DNA of 64,000 nt, taken from Sclerodactyla briareus. Lineage: Eukaryota > Echinodermata > Holothuroidea > Dendrochirotida > Sclerodactylidae. The position numbers and the translations under genes were made by a program. The notes beneath the pieces are model-generated. The model was not told where the DNA came from and did no database searches. It saw nothing but the letters and a program-made list of their open reading frames with translations. Below are positions 24,038 to 36,975 of the stretch, in pieces (within the stretch, counting starts at the first letter, position 1; the number at the start of each line of letters is the position of its first letter). The stretch covers positions 97,361-161,360 of the forward strand of contig JAODTK010005121.1 in NCBI GenBank assembly GCA_026419785.1. Reading direction: 5' to 3'.

Positions 24038-24115
24038 TGCATTTACTAAACATGGACAAACGGCATGCTCAACAGGTAATACCAATATCCTTGTAATTCC
24101 ATACAACATGGTGTG
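24038..24115 (+). repeat. Family P duplicate, copy 2
   Basis: Second copy, about 590 bases downstream of the first, same orientation. Confidence 0.65.
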
Positions 24116-24148
24116 TAATACATGCAGGGCGCGTACGAGAGCTTTTGT

Positions 24149-24330
24149 TGTCGGGGGGGGGGGGGGGGTCACGTCGGAACCAAGGGAAGCGTCCCTCATT
24201 CTTGGCTACCCCTCCTATCAGCAAGTACGATTATGAGCTCCTAGACCACATGCTGCTGCAATACCGCTAAATAACAGCTGCAGAACATCTACTGAACTGC
24301 AAAAAAGAAAATAGTTTTTGTGTTAAAAAA
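24149..24330. mobile_element. Family E element, copy 3, rearranged
   Basis: A poly-G tract with TCACGTCGGAACCAAG is followed by the internal block in reverse orientation (CTAAATAACAGCTGCAGAAC, ACTGAACTGCAAAAAA, TGTGTTAAAAA). More diverged than copies 1 and 2. Confidence 0.6.
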
Positions 24331-25022
24331 TTATCGGTCACGTGGGGGCAGTCGGTCATGGGGGCTGACCCGTGGGTAGCGACCATGATAGAATTACGCT
24401 GGTCGCTCGTTAGTTGTTACTGCTACCAGTGAATAATAGCCATGCTCCCGTACCGTGAATAAATGAGCCATTCGGATTATAACCCAATATTAATCAGTGA
24501 TGCGCTACAACAAGCGTGAATGAGTAACGTGAACCTTCCGGATTACGCTAAGTACAGAGAGACGACCCTAATTTACGTCCGAGCTAAATTGACGATTTTG
24601 TCAATATGTAATTGAGCTCAAGGGGGAGTGGCGTGGACAGCTATAAAGCGAATCATCCCATCACAGACGGGTTACTCTTGGTTTAGTGTTTGATACTGTG
24701 ATCAGTCCGTACACCACGTTATACTGCATGTTCATCCGTTAGTAGCCCAAGGACAACACGCCTTAACATAGAACAGGGATGTCTGTACTTGGTGACTAAA
24801 ATAGGAGGGGTATCCGTGTGTGCTAAACGACTGCTTATATCGAATAATTCCCTCACTCTCTCCACTTAACTGTAAAGGACAAGCAGGACGAAGTATAAGA
24901 GACTAATTTAATAGCTGGAGAAAAACTAATGCGTCAGTCCAAGGTCCGAAGTTCACTTCACGTTACGGAGTTGAAGGCCTTTGAAGTTTGATGCATGTGT
25001 GTATGCGAAAGATCGTTTAAAA
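24331..25022. other. No gene recognised
   Basis: Unassigned; no frame or repeat of note. Confidence 0.4.
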
Positions 25023-25445
25023 GCATCCCATCATGCAATATGTTGTTTGTTTTCTATGAAATTCACCACATTAATTTCACTTCGAAAGCTTTGGCCATTT
25101 GAGAGGATTGCGGTAGTTGGTTGGTAGGTACGTGTTGATAGCTTACTTTGTGAGAGGAAGAACAACCGAACTCCTGCAAATGTGGACTTATTCGACAAAA
25201 TGAAACAATGAAAGACATAACTAATTCCCGAGTTGTCCAGGTGTGACATCATGCGTTATGTGCGCAATTAGAATGCTCCCCAATTTCTCTGCATTTTAAA
25301 AAAATGGAACCGAACTGTAACGGCCAGTAAACTCCACATAGGACATTTATTGAAACATGGTTTGATTATAGATACAGTTTTTTACCATTCTCCGCGATAT
25401 AACCTCTGTTGCTTATCAAAGCCTGACAGTTGCATTTTAATAATC
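25023..25445 (-). mobile_element. Family C MITE-like element, copy 3, inverted and partial
   Basis: Reads on the minus strand: the end at 25440 is complementary to TTAAAATGCAACTGTC. The reversed order of the AATGAAACAATGAAAGACAT and GCATCCCATCATGCAAT blocks matches copy 1. The other terminus is missing. Confidence 0.7.
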
Positions 25446-28356
25446 AAGAATTATCGGCGTAAGCTATAGTGCAGCAGTGTTAGTATTTGTTGCAAGGCTG
25501 ACAAACTTGAGGACACATTAGACCACCATGCTAGTCAGACTACACGTGTTTATAATTTCTGTTCCGTCTAAGGGGCTCGCGCATGCTCAATTAATTCCGT
25601 TGCTCATGCCTGCGCCTATATTGTTGTTGTATGGAGCGATACCAATCAGGCTAACAGAGGTCAGGGTTTTGTGGGTTTTGTCTGGCCCCCCCCCCACCTA
25701 TACCACAGCCAGGCAGCAGAGACTTACAATTACGTGTGCACTGGTGTGCCAATCAAAACTAGCAATGAAATGGGGGGAAATTTGCATTTTTCCCATCTTT
25801 AAGTTCAGCCTCTGGGTATGAGTGAATCCGGAAAATGCCATACGTAGCCTATTAGCCATCAACACAGTCCAATGCATTTACTGGTACGTAGAGGACGCTT
25901 CCGCGTGTTTTGCTGTCCACTTTCTACTGTTCTGAGTTTCATCCATCTTGTTAATAGCGGGATTTCAATGTATGTGGTTTTGTGGTATAACATTGACCGT
26001 GCTAATTCACAAATACGCTGTTTTTATGGTCAATAAAGTGCTTCACAGATCCCCTTTTAAGCCCAATTACGTAGTCACCAGACAGTATTATTTCTAGCAA
26101 AATAGCGTGAAAGAGCGTTGCAAAATTTGACTAACTATTGTGCTGATAAAGCGCCAGACATCTATGCGTCACGTTACCTGAAGGTAAACGAGGGGTGGAG
26201 TATAGTACTGAGTTCACCACTGCATCGCAGAACTGTCTAAACCTATCCTGTTTTTTCTATGGGAAAAGTTAGGATTTGCGGAGAGTTCGCTGGCTATAAT
26301 TCTTTTGGTTTCATATTCCTTAACCAAGGAAATGATAGACCATTGTTCGCAATTATTCACCTCACTAGCGGACATGTAGATATGCCGCAATATCTGGAAA
26401 TGGTAGATTTGTTGTAGAAGGAATCAGCTCGACACATCCTATACTGACCACACCTGTACGGTTGACTTGTACAGCTGTATTGCATGCCCTTACCAAAACC
26501 GAGAATGGTCGATACAGGTGCCGCATACTATTATTGAAAGCCCCATGAGCAGATGAGCACCCAACAAACCCGCCGGTTTCCCGAAATCGGCAAATTAGGC
26601 TACTTGAACCTAATAATCTAGCAGGGAAAAGAGCTGACAGTCAGCATTCCTGGTTTAGGGTGGAGCGACTGGCCTAAACAGGTGTTGTTGTTTTGTTGTT
26701 TGGGTGTTGTGTGTTTTGTTGTTGTTGTGATACCCGGACTGCCGGTCAAAACCCGAGTTGGGCCCTTGAGCGTGGAAATTCCTGAACGCGGCGATAAAAG
26801 TTGGTTCTCACTGATTAATGATTAGTAAGTCATGGAAGTAGTTTGGAAACCGGAATAGGTCATGGGATATGGATAATGGGAGCGCAAGTTGTGTTGTGTG
26901 TAAACAACGCCCTATCTTCCGAACAGTTTCCTATACGAGAGCAAAACAAATGTGAAACGGAAAAAATACACAAAATCGGGAACGAAAAGAGGTTCGGTCT
27001 TCAATTGGGCGGTTCCAAACAGTTCGTACTCAGGCTGCCAGGCAAATTCGTGTTCGACTGCCCTTGTTTCAACTTTCCGAGTAGGGTTAGGTAATACGGT
27101 CGATAAAGAAAGAAAAGTATAAAAAAGTATATATGTCCAAGAAAGCGGTTGATAATAAAATTAAATGTACATGTTCTTCGAATAACAGGATTTGGTGGTA
27201 CCTGATGTCCTGTGTAAAATATATGTCGTCAGTTCACTACCTGTATGATCCATGACGAACAATAGGGGGAAGGGTTAGCCGAATTATCAGACAAGAAATG
27301 TCATAATTTTTCCCATGTAACGCAATTATGGTGGAAGGAAATAGTTCAGTAGTTAGGGCGATTGTCTTTGCATGGGGGGTGTGGCATATTAATGTTCATT
27401 TAAATTACTTAAGGATAGCAGCCTTACCTGGCGAAAAAAGCGGGATTCCTAGTGTTATTAGTAATTTTGCTTGCGTAGACGTACGCACGGATTGACGAAA
27501 CCCACCCCCCCCCTTCCCCACCGGGCCAAAAGACAGCAGAGGCTGGAAGGACTTGAAACAGGGAGATGTCAACCGTCAGAGTGTCAGAGTTAACATACTT
27601 GCTTCAATCCCAGATTATTCTGCTTCCAGTACTGTCATTGAGCTTAAACTGTTAGAGCGCCGTCGGAGAAAGCAAGTCTGGGAAGCTTCATCAACAAAAC
27701 TCCTAAAACAGGAAACCTCCAGATAGGCCTAGACTGTGCTAGAGAGACTGCGCAGTGATATGAAGCCTACAGATATGAAATCTGGGTACTTATATAGGGC
27801 CTTTCCACCGGGTGCTCTAAGGATTTATTTACCCCTGATTATAGAGGGACTTGCAAGCACTCCGACGGATACCGGACGAAAGTATGCTGGCAGGCAGTTC
27901 CTCATGCAACAGACCCAATTCGCACCTGGGTGGGGAGGGAATGAGCGCTCGTGGGCCGGGGGGTGGGACACGCACGGAGAAGCTAATCGGCGTGTGGAAT
28001 GATTGTGCTCTGGGCTGATCAGTATTGGGGATTCGGTCAAGGTGAAAGCTCATACTGACTGACACTAATCCGATCTCCGAGTATCCAGTTATGTGAATTA
28101 TTATTAACATGAAACTTGACAGGTTAACTGAGTACATTTACTCGTTTGACAGGAAAGTGTATTTTATGAGTATCATTTCTCTGGTGCCATGATGGGACTG
28201 ATTGAATGGAAGCTAAGATCATGTCAGTCATTGTCAGTTATTGTTATTGCGCCCACGTATTGAACTAGTATGACTACTATAGACAGTTATGCCATGCCTA
28301 ACGCCGTACGGTTAATAAGCAATGTATTTGGTGTATGAAGGGAGTCACGGGACGAC
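25446..28356. other. No gene recognised
   Basis: Contains poly-C tracts near 25686 and 27505, a (GTT)n tract at 26681-26729 and the tRNA-like fragment at 27335. Frames of 80-100 codons show no motif. Confidence 0.45.
27335..27380 (+). repeat. tRNA-like fragment
   Basis: TAGTTCAGTAG (27342-27352) fits the A box exactly and GTTC/GGGC can form a D stem. The anticodon and T arms do not fold, so it is a SINE head or decayed tRNA. Confidence 0.35.
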
Positions 28357-28973
28357 TTTAAAGGACAACTGCATGATTGGATATATAACACAGAGGTTAT
28401 ACGTGGAGAATTAGAACACTGTAATCTTTAGGTCCGAACCCTATCTGCAGTATGATGTCCTGTGTGTAGTGATTGGCACCTCCCAAAGTTTAGGTCCATT
28501 ATGCAGAGAAATGAGGGAGAATCCCAATTGCGCAATGCAACGCATGACGTCACACTCCGAAACAGGAGGAAATTATGGATGTATTTCATTGTCTCATTCT
28601 GTTTGAATAAGTCAACATTTTAGCAGAAAGGTCTGTGGTCCTCTTTTTCGAACACTAAAGTACCACCAAAGCCTTACCAAACCCACTACAGCGTCCTCTG
28701 ACTGCCATGTAAATAAATGTTTTCGAAGTGAAACTCAAGGAGTGACTGCAATAGAGAACAAAGATTGGAGATTACAGGGCTGTGCAAGTATGAATCATTT
28801 AGTATGCTGATGATGCGTCCGATCTACGCACAAAACACATGCACAAACTTCAATTGTACTGTAACTCCGATGACGGAAAGTCGTCATGAATCTCGGGTTT
28901 GGACTGAGGCATTCAGTTTTTCCCAGCTAATATCTTAGCCTCTTTATTATTCCTCTTGTAGTTGTCATTTAAA
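28357..28973 (+). mobile_element. Family C MITE-like element, copy 2
   Basis: Begins TTTAAAGGACAACTGCA and ends GTAGTTGTCATTTAAA, so the inverted ends are extended by TTTAAA. Internally collinear with copy 1. Confidence 0.82.
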
Positions 28974-30853
28974 ATGATATTGCCGGATACAATACGACCC
29001 ACTCCGCCCACATGGCGCATTAGCGAACCAAATGCCTGGGATTCATGGTTTACGAGACGGTTTCGCAACCAGTGCCGCCGTATTAGACACACCTGGGCGA
29101 GATTGGTTTACTCGTAGCAACGATAAATTATAACCCGACTTCTTCTTATGAGCGTCAAAGTCCCCCATGAAGCAAAATGGTTAATAGTAGATATTGATTC
29201 ACGCCTTTCATAATGTGCATGGGTAATCGTGTTATATTGTATTCGACATGTGTATATACGACAGCAGCTGCATGGACCATCACTACATCTTGAGAAATGT
29301 TTCGTACCATGCTAGTTGATACTAAAAGTAGCCGTAAGTTCTCGATTGATAACTCTATATCTATACTAAAGAGGATATAATCACATTTTGCCGTTTCAAC
29401 CAAAACAGGCTTTTAGCATTCAAGACGTGCAAGGCGAGGTGGACTCTATATAGGGCCGTTGGCGAGCCCTTCGAGACATTACCCCGAATTCCACTCGAAT
29501 GCCGTGGAATACAATTCCACCTTCATAGTAGAAGTGTTCCGCCTTCGTACGAATCAATTCGATTCAAGTGCTAATTCAGTTCTACTCAGGGAAAAAATTC
29601 TACTTGAAGTTTGAATTCAATTTTGCTAGGTGGTATGCTAGATACGAACATTTTGACCCTTGGCCTGAATTTCAGTCGATACGGCGCGAATAATCTGACA
29701 ACAATCTATTACAAAAACCCCATTCCAATGCCAATCGGGGGAAGGTCATGTGTCGAATCTTCTGTAAAAAAAAGTCAATGAATGCGAAACACGCCACCTG
29801 TAACATAATATTTGTGGAATCTGAAAGTTAAAACTTACAACCGATATAGAATGCGACCTAAGGCATTCAATTGAGGATTTATTTTCCCCGTCTTTCTGCT
29901 TCAAATGACACATGAGGCCTGTATACTATGGCAATTAGCCTCAGATCATTCCCCCAGGCCACAGCACTGACCTACAGTTCGTATGGTGTACCTCAACAAC
30001 GAATTGGAGCTTGAATAACGACTTCGAATTAGTAAGGAAACCAGCAATCAACCAACGCCCGTTGAAAACCAGTGTTACTGTATAGCAAACAAACCAAACA
30101 AGATTCAGGCCATGCATCCTTTACTGTCTGTTGACGCAAGTTGACACAAGTTAGCGTACCGATATTATGGGTGAACTGAGCTGATTCAATTAAAAGTAGT
30201 TCGTCAGGGCAGTGTACCGCCTATACTAGCGAGCCAGCTGACGTCATTGACCGAAACTTGCTTTTGCCGTGAGTTGGTTCATAAAAACTATATTCGATGG
30301 TGTGTGCCAATATATTCAGAAAGTCACTGAGTTTAAAAAACACGCTACGTGACTGCGGTGAGTTATGGTTTTGATAGGTCATAAATATGGGAGTGGGTGA
30401 CTATAGAATTTGACTATCGAAAAAAACACATGAACAAATTATGACGTAAACCTTGATTACTATTTTACAGTCATACGATAAATAAGCGGTCTCATCCATT
30501 CTCTCAGTCCTCCGTCAGACCCTCTGATGTTTTATGACGTTCAATATGCCCGGTTTCCCATTCAACTCCGAGAGGAACTTCACATGCATGACTGCATGAG
30601 GCGAAGTCTGTCGAATAACGTTCTGCACATGACTAGGATAGAAACGATAGGCCTCGTGATCATTCCTATCTGACATGGATGGGACCAACATACTCCTGAT
30701 ACGATGGGGACGGAGATCGTTGTAGTGGAGTGTGACCTGAGAACCGCCTCTTACTATTCATGAACAGATCTTTCGTTCTTTGCCGGAAGCGACAGAAATC
30801 TATATAAGGGGACACACGCGCGTACATTTATGCGCGTATGTATATAGGCCGCC
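28974..30853. other. No gene recognised
   Basis: 29480-29640 is dense in GAATTC, GGAATA and TTCGAAT-like words of unknown origin. Confidence 0.4.
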
Positions 30854-31030
30854 GCGTGTGTATGTGTGTTGCGTGTTTGTGTGTGTGTGTGTGTGTGTGG
30901 TGTGTGTGTAGGTGTTTGTGTGTGTGTCGCGTGCTGCGTTTTGCTGTGCGACACTCCCTCGTGAGCGCGATATCTCAGACTGCTAAACGCAAACGCCATG
31001 ACAGTTCCAATTAGGCACGTAGGCTGTTCA
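30854..31030 (+). repeat. (GT)n microsatellite and family L-like unit
   Basis: A GT/GC run (30854-30929) leads into GCGATATCTC, AAACGCAAACGCCATGAC and TTCCAATTAGGCACGTAGG, again family L order. Confidence 0.55.
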
Positions 31031-31389
31031 TATGGCCGGATAGGGGACCTCTATTCATTACCATTTCATGGTCATCTCACTCAATGTCAGGAGAATCCAA
31101 TTCCGTGCATATTGTTTCTGTCAGTACAAGCCTCCACGGTGGTTCAAGGTTTCACAAAAGTTTCAATAAGGTTGAAAAACAATATTGCGAACAATCATGC
31201 CTCACGAATTCGTTGTGTTTCTTTTTTCCAATCACTCCACTCTGAAGTCTAAATGAGAACTAATGAGTGGTCTGATTGGGGGGTCCCTCTTCCCTTGATT
31301 GAATCATCACCAATTAGAGGTACATTATAGTGATATTCCACTCGATGAGAATGATTCCACTCTGAATTCGGAGCTTTCTGGCATTCTCG

Positions 31390-31974
31390 CCTTATCGTGT
31401 TTAAAAGAATTCAGACTTTGTACCTCAGTGACCTCTGACCTACCACCCAAAACGATCGGATATTTACCATTATGGGGAACCCACATACCGAGTATTAACT
31501 TCAATTCCATCCAACTGAGATCGAGTTATCGTGTTACAAAGGTAACATTTGCAAAATTATCATTTCCTCACATTTTTTTTCTCACACTGACGCCCCCGTC
31601 ATCAACAAATCACCACAGGGTTCCTTACTATAAAAGCGCATACGGAATTTTTTTTGTTTTTTTTCCAACAAAAACCCCCTAATCGGACCAGGCACCTGGA
31701 TTTATCGTGTTAACAGATTTCAGACTTTGACCTCCTCCCTTGACCTCGGATTACCTTGACCTGACCCCAAAACGATAGAGATCATCTACTCATTATGGGG
31801 AATCATATATATAAGTATGAACGTCATCCCTCCCAAGTGGCGTCGAGTTAGTCATGTTAACAGTCTATATCTCACATGCAACATACCGCACAACACACGC
31901 ACACAGGCCCAGCACACCACACACTACCCTGTCTGGACTGCATAACTGCTCTGACTTCGTCAAGGAATATAACC
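31390..31974 (+). mobile_element. Element A, truncated copy (3' part)
   Basis: Two internal units (CCCAAAACGATCGGA, ATGGGGAACCCACATACC, then CGAGTTATCGTGTTAC; and a second diverged unit). They are followed by a CA-rich stretch, GACTGCATAACTGC and the terminal GACTTCGTCAAGGAATATAA. The 5' hairpin end is missing. Confidence 0.75.
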
Positions 31975-34135
31975 AAAAATCAGATAGATTGGAGTCTTGA
32001 TAGAACACCAAACTGAGTTTCATAATAAATAAATCTCACATATTTCTTTTTAAACCATGTGAATACTAAACACCTTATTCCGTTCTGCTCTGTTTCTCAG
32101 TAGGAATCATGTTATATTTTTTGTTAATATGCGAGGAAACATTGTCAGGACTTCATCCAACTGCGTAACCGTGATTTGTAAATCCTTGATAGGAATATGT
32201 CCTTGTAAATACACTTCCAATAGGCGTTATGAACAAGCCGACACATACAGAGGCTAATTCAAACAAAGAGCGGACCGAATAGGTTTCCGGCTACATAAGC
32301 TCGTTATCTTCTAACGGTCAACTCCGCTACGACGTCTACGGTTTGTATGGGAACTATCATATCGTTACGTCACAGAGATATCTTTAGAAATTTACCAAAT
32401 GGTTTTCTCGTCAAATGAGGTTGATATAGTGACGGCCGGGTTTATCATCAGATAACGTCAGTCCTCGCAGTTGTCTGGTCATGGGCGCCGATCCTCCTGG
32501 GGATCTCATACCAAATTCTCTCCCCCACTTTATGACCTATAAGGGAATGATATCTCACGCATCCGGTTTTGTGAGATTTAGGGGTGCTGAGTACACATTT
32601 AATAATTTAATTGACGTGTCCGTTTTTTTTTTTTTTATGCATGGTCCTAGGAAAAGTGCAAAACAATTTGCTTATTGATGAGTTACTACTTCACACGCCT
32701 GTGACGTGCATTGACCATGCAAAAATGCGATGACATAGGTGTGTTAGTTAGTTTACTACGTCCATGACGTGCGATAAAGGCTGGTCACTTTTCATTTCGA
32801 GTTTGAAAAAACGTTTCTTCTAGCAGCCCGTTGCCCTGCCAATTTGTCTTCACTTAAGTTTTTCTGAAAATTTTCACCGTATGCTGCTTGCTATAGGGAA
32901 CGTTTTGCCACTACGGAAACTATACGATAAAGAATTTCCCAATGTCGTTAACAAGTAGCTCTATATGCTAATGCCGTCGATTTGTCTACACATGTCTGTC
33001 AGCTATATGGGTTCATAACTTGGAATACTTGCGCACACCAGTCGCGTCTTGCGCATGCAACGGCTCCGAAATGATAACAAAAACGAATACCAACTTTCGA
33101 TAGAGTGCTTCTATCTGATATTGATATCGTCACAATATGATAAACCACTGAAAATCAGTTCCGATATACCGCAAAGCGTTTTTTGTTTTTTTTGCAGAAT
33201 GTTGTACCGGGCACCGTCTATTCTGCTATTATATCTGATCGTTGCGACGCGAGACAATACTGCTTCTTTATTATTAGAGATAGAATTAATGATATAGAAT
33301 CGGTGTTGCTGTCGAGGCATGACAAGCAAATCATTGACGTGAGAATCGAGTGTCCCTGATGATTGGGGGCCTAATCCTCTATATCAGCAAACGAGAGGGG
33401 GAATATACACCATCTTCACGAGTTGTGAATATTCGGGTCGGGCGGCGCTGCACTTCCTTGACCTGTTGACTCTCATGCAAGAGACCGACACCCCTAGTAA
33501 TCCGCGGGATGTCATCCACTCCCCTCCCCCCCCCCCCCCACCGCCACCTTTCCCCTCGCCCTGAACCGATGACTGACAAATCGATTGATTGGTTGTCTTA
33601 AAAAATAAACAAACCAATCTTCAAGGAAGAACCTTACAATAATAGCCACATTAAAGCACTACTATTACCAGAACCCCCAACCTTCAACGAGGTAAACAAA
33701 AACGCAATTATAAATATTATTGTATAATCGCCTCTTCTACGTTCGGTCTTTAAACTGATGTAGAAGTAGGCCTATCCGATACACCATTTCATACGCTCTG
33801 TGAGGCACATGTTACGTGGTGTACTTAGTTTCCGCCCTTCATTGTTCATAGCCCGACGAGTTTGGCAATGTCATTTTTGCACAATATGCCATGTATGTGT
33901 ATTGTAATCTATGAGAAACGGATAAATTACAACCCCTACACTCGTTTACGTATAATCAGCTTATATACGACCTCAATCAACATCAACTCACAAGCCAAAA
34001 AACAAAGACCATCAACATGGCGCTGAAAATGTGAGAATTCTGAACGATTTTTATAATGGCTATGCACACCGTATATTGTATAGGCCTCTCAAATGAATTC
34101 ACGGAATCTGGCATCAGCCATGACCGTTAAAACAA
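31975..34135. other. No gene recognised
   Basis: Poly-T runs near 32620 and 33185 and a poly-C tract at 33526-33541; short chance frames only. Confidence 0.45.
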
Positions 34136-34769
34136 CGCAAGTCGAAACGTCGTGTAGCTGCGGGGGGCAAAATTCCTGTGGCGAAACACTGCATATGTTC
34201 TTTAACCACTCCACATTTATTGTTTGTGTTCACATTCAATTGACCTTAACTGACATCTGTCCATAACCTTAGAATGGCTTGGAACATCTAACCCACATTA
34301 GCCTAATGACCCTATTCCTAGGCCTGTATATTAGCATATTTACCCAACCAACTTTATACTGTGTACCCAGCCAACTCCTAGGCCTGTACAGTGAACAGTT
34401 GGAATCCCGCCATTCCCTGTGCCACCTCAGTGCTGACAGACAAATTAAACGTCTCCCCAATACAAGCATTCAATGTCTGCAGCTCGAGGAATAATGTCAC
34501 CAACCACTCCTCACAGGGAGTTCACTGGTAAGGCTTGGTCGGAAATTGGGTTAATAATTGGATTTAACTGAATCTAAGCACGGCTTATGCGAACAAAATT
34601 GTAACTCTGCCTAGCCATTGGCATGCTCCATCCACCCACCAAGTTTCAACCAGATCGCATTTACGGTTCGAAGGTTATACGAATGAACGTGACGAACATA
34701 ATTGACGACAACGACGAACGAACGAAAGGACGGAGAGACATGATGACTTGTGGAGCTGTTTACCCGCAG
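34136..34769 (+). repeat. Family B dispersed repeat, copy 2
   Basis: Second copy of the element at 5265-5950. Its middle segment is replaced by other sequence, which includes a 71-codon chance frame. Confidence 0.8.
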
Positions 34770-36049
34770 CTAAAAAGACGTATGGCGATGTTGACATGAT
34801 CCTAGGTTTTTCATATATCGTATAGACGTCGATTGTATTCTCTCAGGACCACAGTTCACACCTGGCGGGCTGAAGATAAAGTGCTCGTCCCAGGGCTCCG
34901 TCGGTGAGGTGCTATCGTATGTGGGATTTCGACCTCACACTTCTCGATCCACAGCCGAAGCTCAGGCGCGAGAGTTTAATCCATCTCAATCGCATCATGG
35001 CAATTATACCTCCATGCTATCTAATTGCTATGTACGCCAGCAAATTGTGAAACGTTGGCGAGTTGTCCCACTTGGTCGCACATTGCCCTATGTCAAGCCT
35101 TGCAGAGCGTATAGGACATACCTCCTATCATGACCCTGCAGTCCTGTGAGTGTGAAGAATCAAAGTTGCCAATTTAGATCACCGGGTCGACATAGCCCCT
35201 CGGTTACGTAATGATAGCACACTTGGGCTGTTTGGACATATGACACGGTAAACGTGTATTCTTATATAACAATAAGCATTCGCTTATTTAAATGAAGTAG
35301 TATGTCATAGACACTTGATCCCTTCTTCATCCATGGGCTCGGCGGCGTCTTACGTAGCCGCCCCTACTGAACTGTACTGGCCCATGTTTTATGAACGATG
35401 ACATGGACAGCCGTAACGAATATGTTTACAATACCCAGGTGTGAAGGGAAGGTGGCCTAGGTACCCCCGAAGGCATTAATTGCAGGAGAAACCTTCTGAA
35501 ACATGGATTTAATTACAACTTCGATCAAAGGGGCGCGTTTTGTGTTGTGAAACATCGATCGGTGGCTCCGCCGATCACGCCGAATTTGCCACCAGGCCTT
35601 AACTTTCGCTATGTATGGGTCGTGGGTTATTCTGTGTCATCAACTTGAAGATCAATGCCACATTCATCAGCGCCTACTGCACCCCCTCCTATCCCGGAGG
35701 AAAGACCACGCATGCCCAAGACCGATGTGGTATAGGGCAGCGCATTCCCAAACTCCCGTGATCAGGACAATAGTGGTTGCTGAAAGTTACAGAAGTACAT
35801 TAGCCACCATCTGACACAGATGCAATCTAGTATAAGACAAAGTATTACATTTCACAGACTACCTAATACATACATACTACATCATACATACATACATACA
35901 TACATACATACATAACATACATACAGTACATCAATACATACATACTACATACTCCAAACCGCCCAGCCCACCGCACTCCATGGACCCAGATGCACTATTT
36001 TGGAGGCGAACGATGACAGGTGTATCAGTGACGATTTGGCGAGCACACA
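34770..36049. other. No gene recognised; (CATA)n tract
   Basis: 35866-35950 is a CATA microsatellite with small interruptions. No domain in the short frames. Confidence 0.5.
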
Positions 36050-36415
36050 TTCCAGGTTCGGAGTCCACAGCAGTCTCCAACGTTTTCCACGGTGGCTGTA
36101 ACTTGCCAGTTGTGATGGGCGAGGCCTTCCATCTGCACTTTCATGTTCTGCTGTAATGCAGTGGACTGTCTGGGGTTGTGGGGTTTGAAACTGGGTATTT
36201 GCAATAATATAAGTCTCGTCAGTCCCTTGTATCAGTTACTTATCGGTTTTAACTGTTGAGTGGTCGGATCCCCTCGGAATTTCACTGATTTTCCCTTTTG
36301 GAGGATCAGTGCTTTGATATTACCTGAGCAACTAGTGGAGAGAAGGCGTAGTGGTCGCCCTGGTGCTCATCCCGATCAACACGGATTCAGGGTTCCTTGA
36401 TGAGCCTCAAAACAA
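36050..36415 (+). repeat. Family R repeat, copy 2
   Basis: Collinear with 17755-18200, including the end GATCAACACGGATTCAGGG then CCTTGATGAGCCTC. Confidence 0.65.
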
Positions 36416-36847
36416 GCCTCACTATCGCTTGCTGAAACCGTTGAGATCAATCTAATTACTATTTGCAACATATAATATTGTTGGTATCATTAGATCTCGG
36501 CGGGGGGCGCGCAGGGCGGTGCGGACGCGTGCAGAGCAGCGCAACACTCCCAGGCCTACACGACCCACAAAACAGCGGCTCATGACAAACCCAGGCCCAA
36601 GCCACCCGCCCTGCAAAACTCCAGAGAGGTGAGAGGAAAGGTTTTTAGAATGTTCGCCGCAATGCTGAGGTCCATGGTCGAACCGGTGTCGCTCCCAGAT
36701 CCAATTTTCACACCACCCCTTTTCGGCGGAGAAGTGGCCTGCACGAGGGAAAGCGACATTTTTCCCCTCATCTGTCGGATGCGACGTTAAGGCGATCCCT
36801 AGGTGAGCCTTGGAATTCTCAACCCTGCCTCGTAGTCGTTACACAAG

Positions 36848-36975
36848 GCGCTCTTCGAAAAGACAGTAGGCGAGTTTCGCCCGTGTCCTTCCACACCCCA
36901 AACTGGAACCTCAACAATTTCTGACTGAGGATTTCCGTGGTCAGCTGGATCACCTTCGGTGGAGCATAACACATC
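36848..36975 (+). repeat. Family Q repeat, copy 2
   Basis: Counterpart of 5985-6120, collinear over about 125 bases with scattered differences. Confidence 0.75.

Noticed and set aside
31299-31682. 127-codon frame
   Set aside because: Lies across element A repeat units; no domain.
35866-35950. Regular CATA repeats resembling an array such as CRISPR
   Set aside because: Simple tetranucleotide microsatellite without repeat-spacer structure; the DNA is animal.
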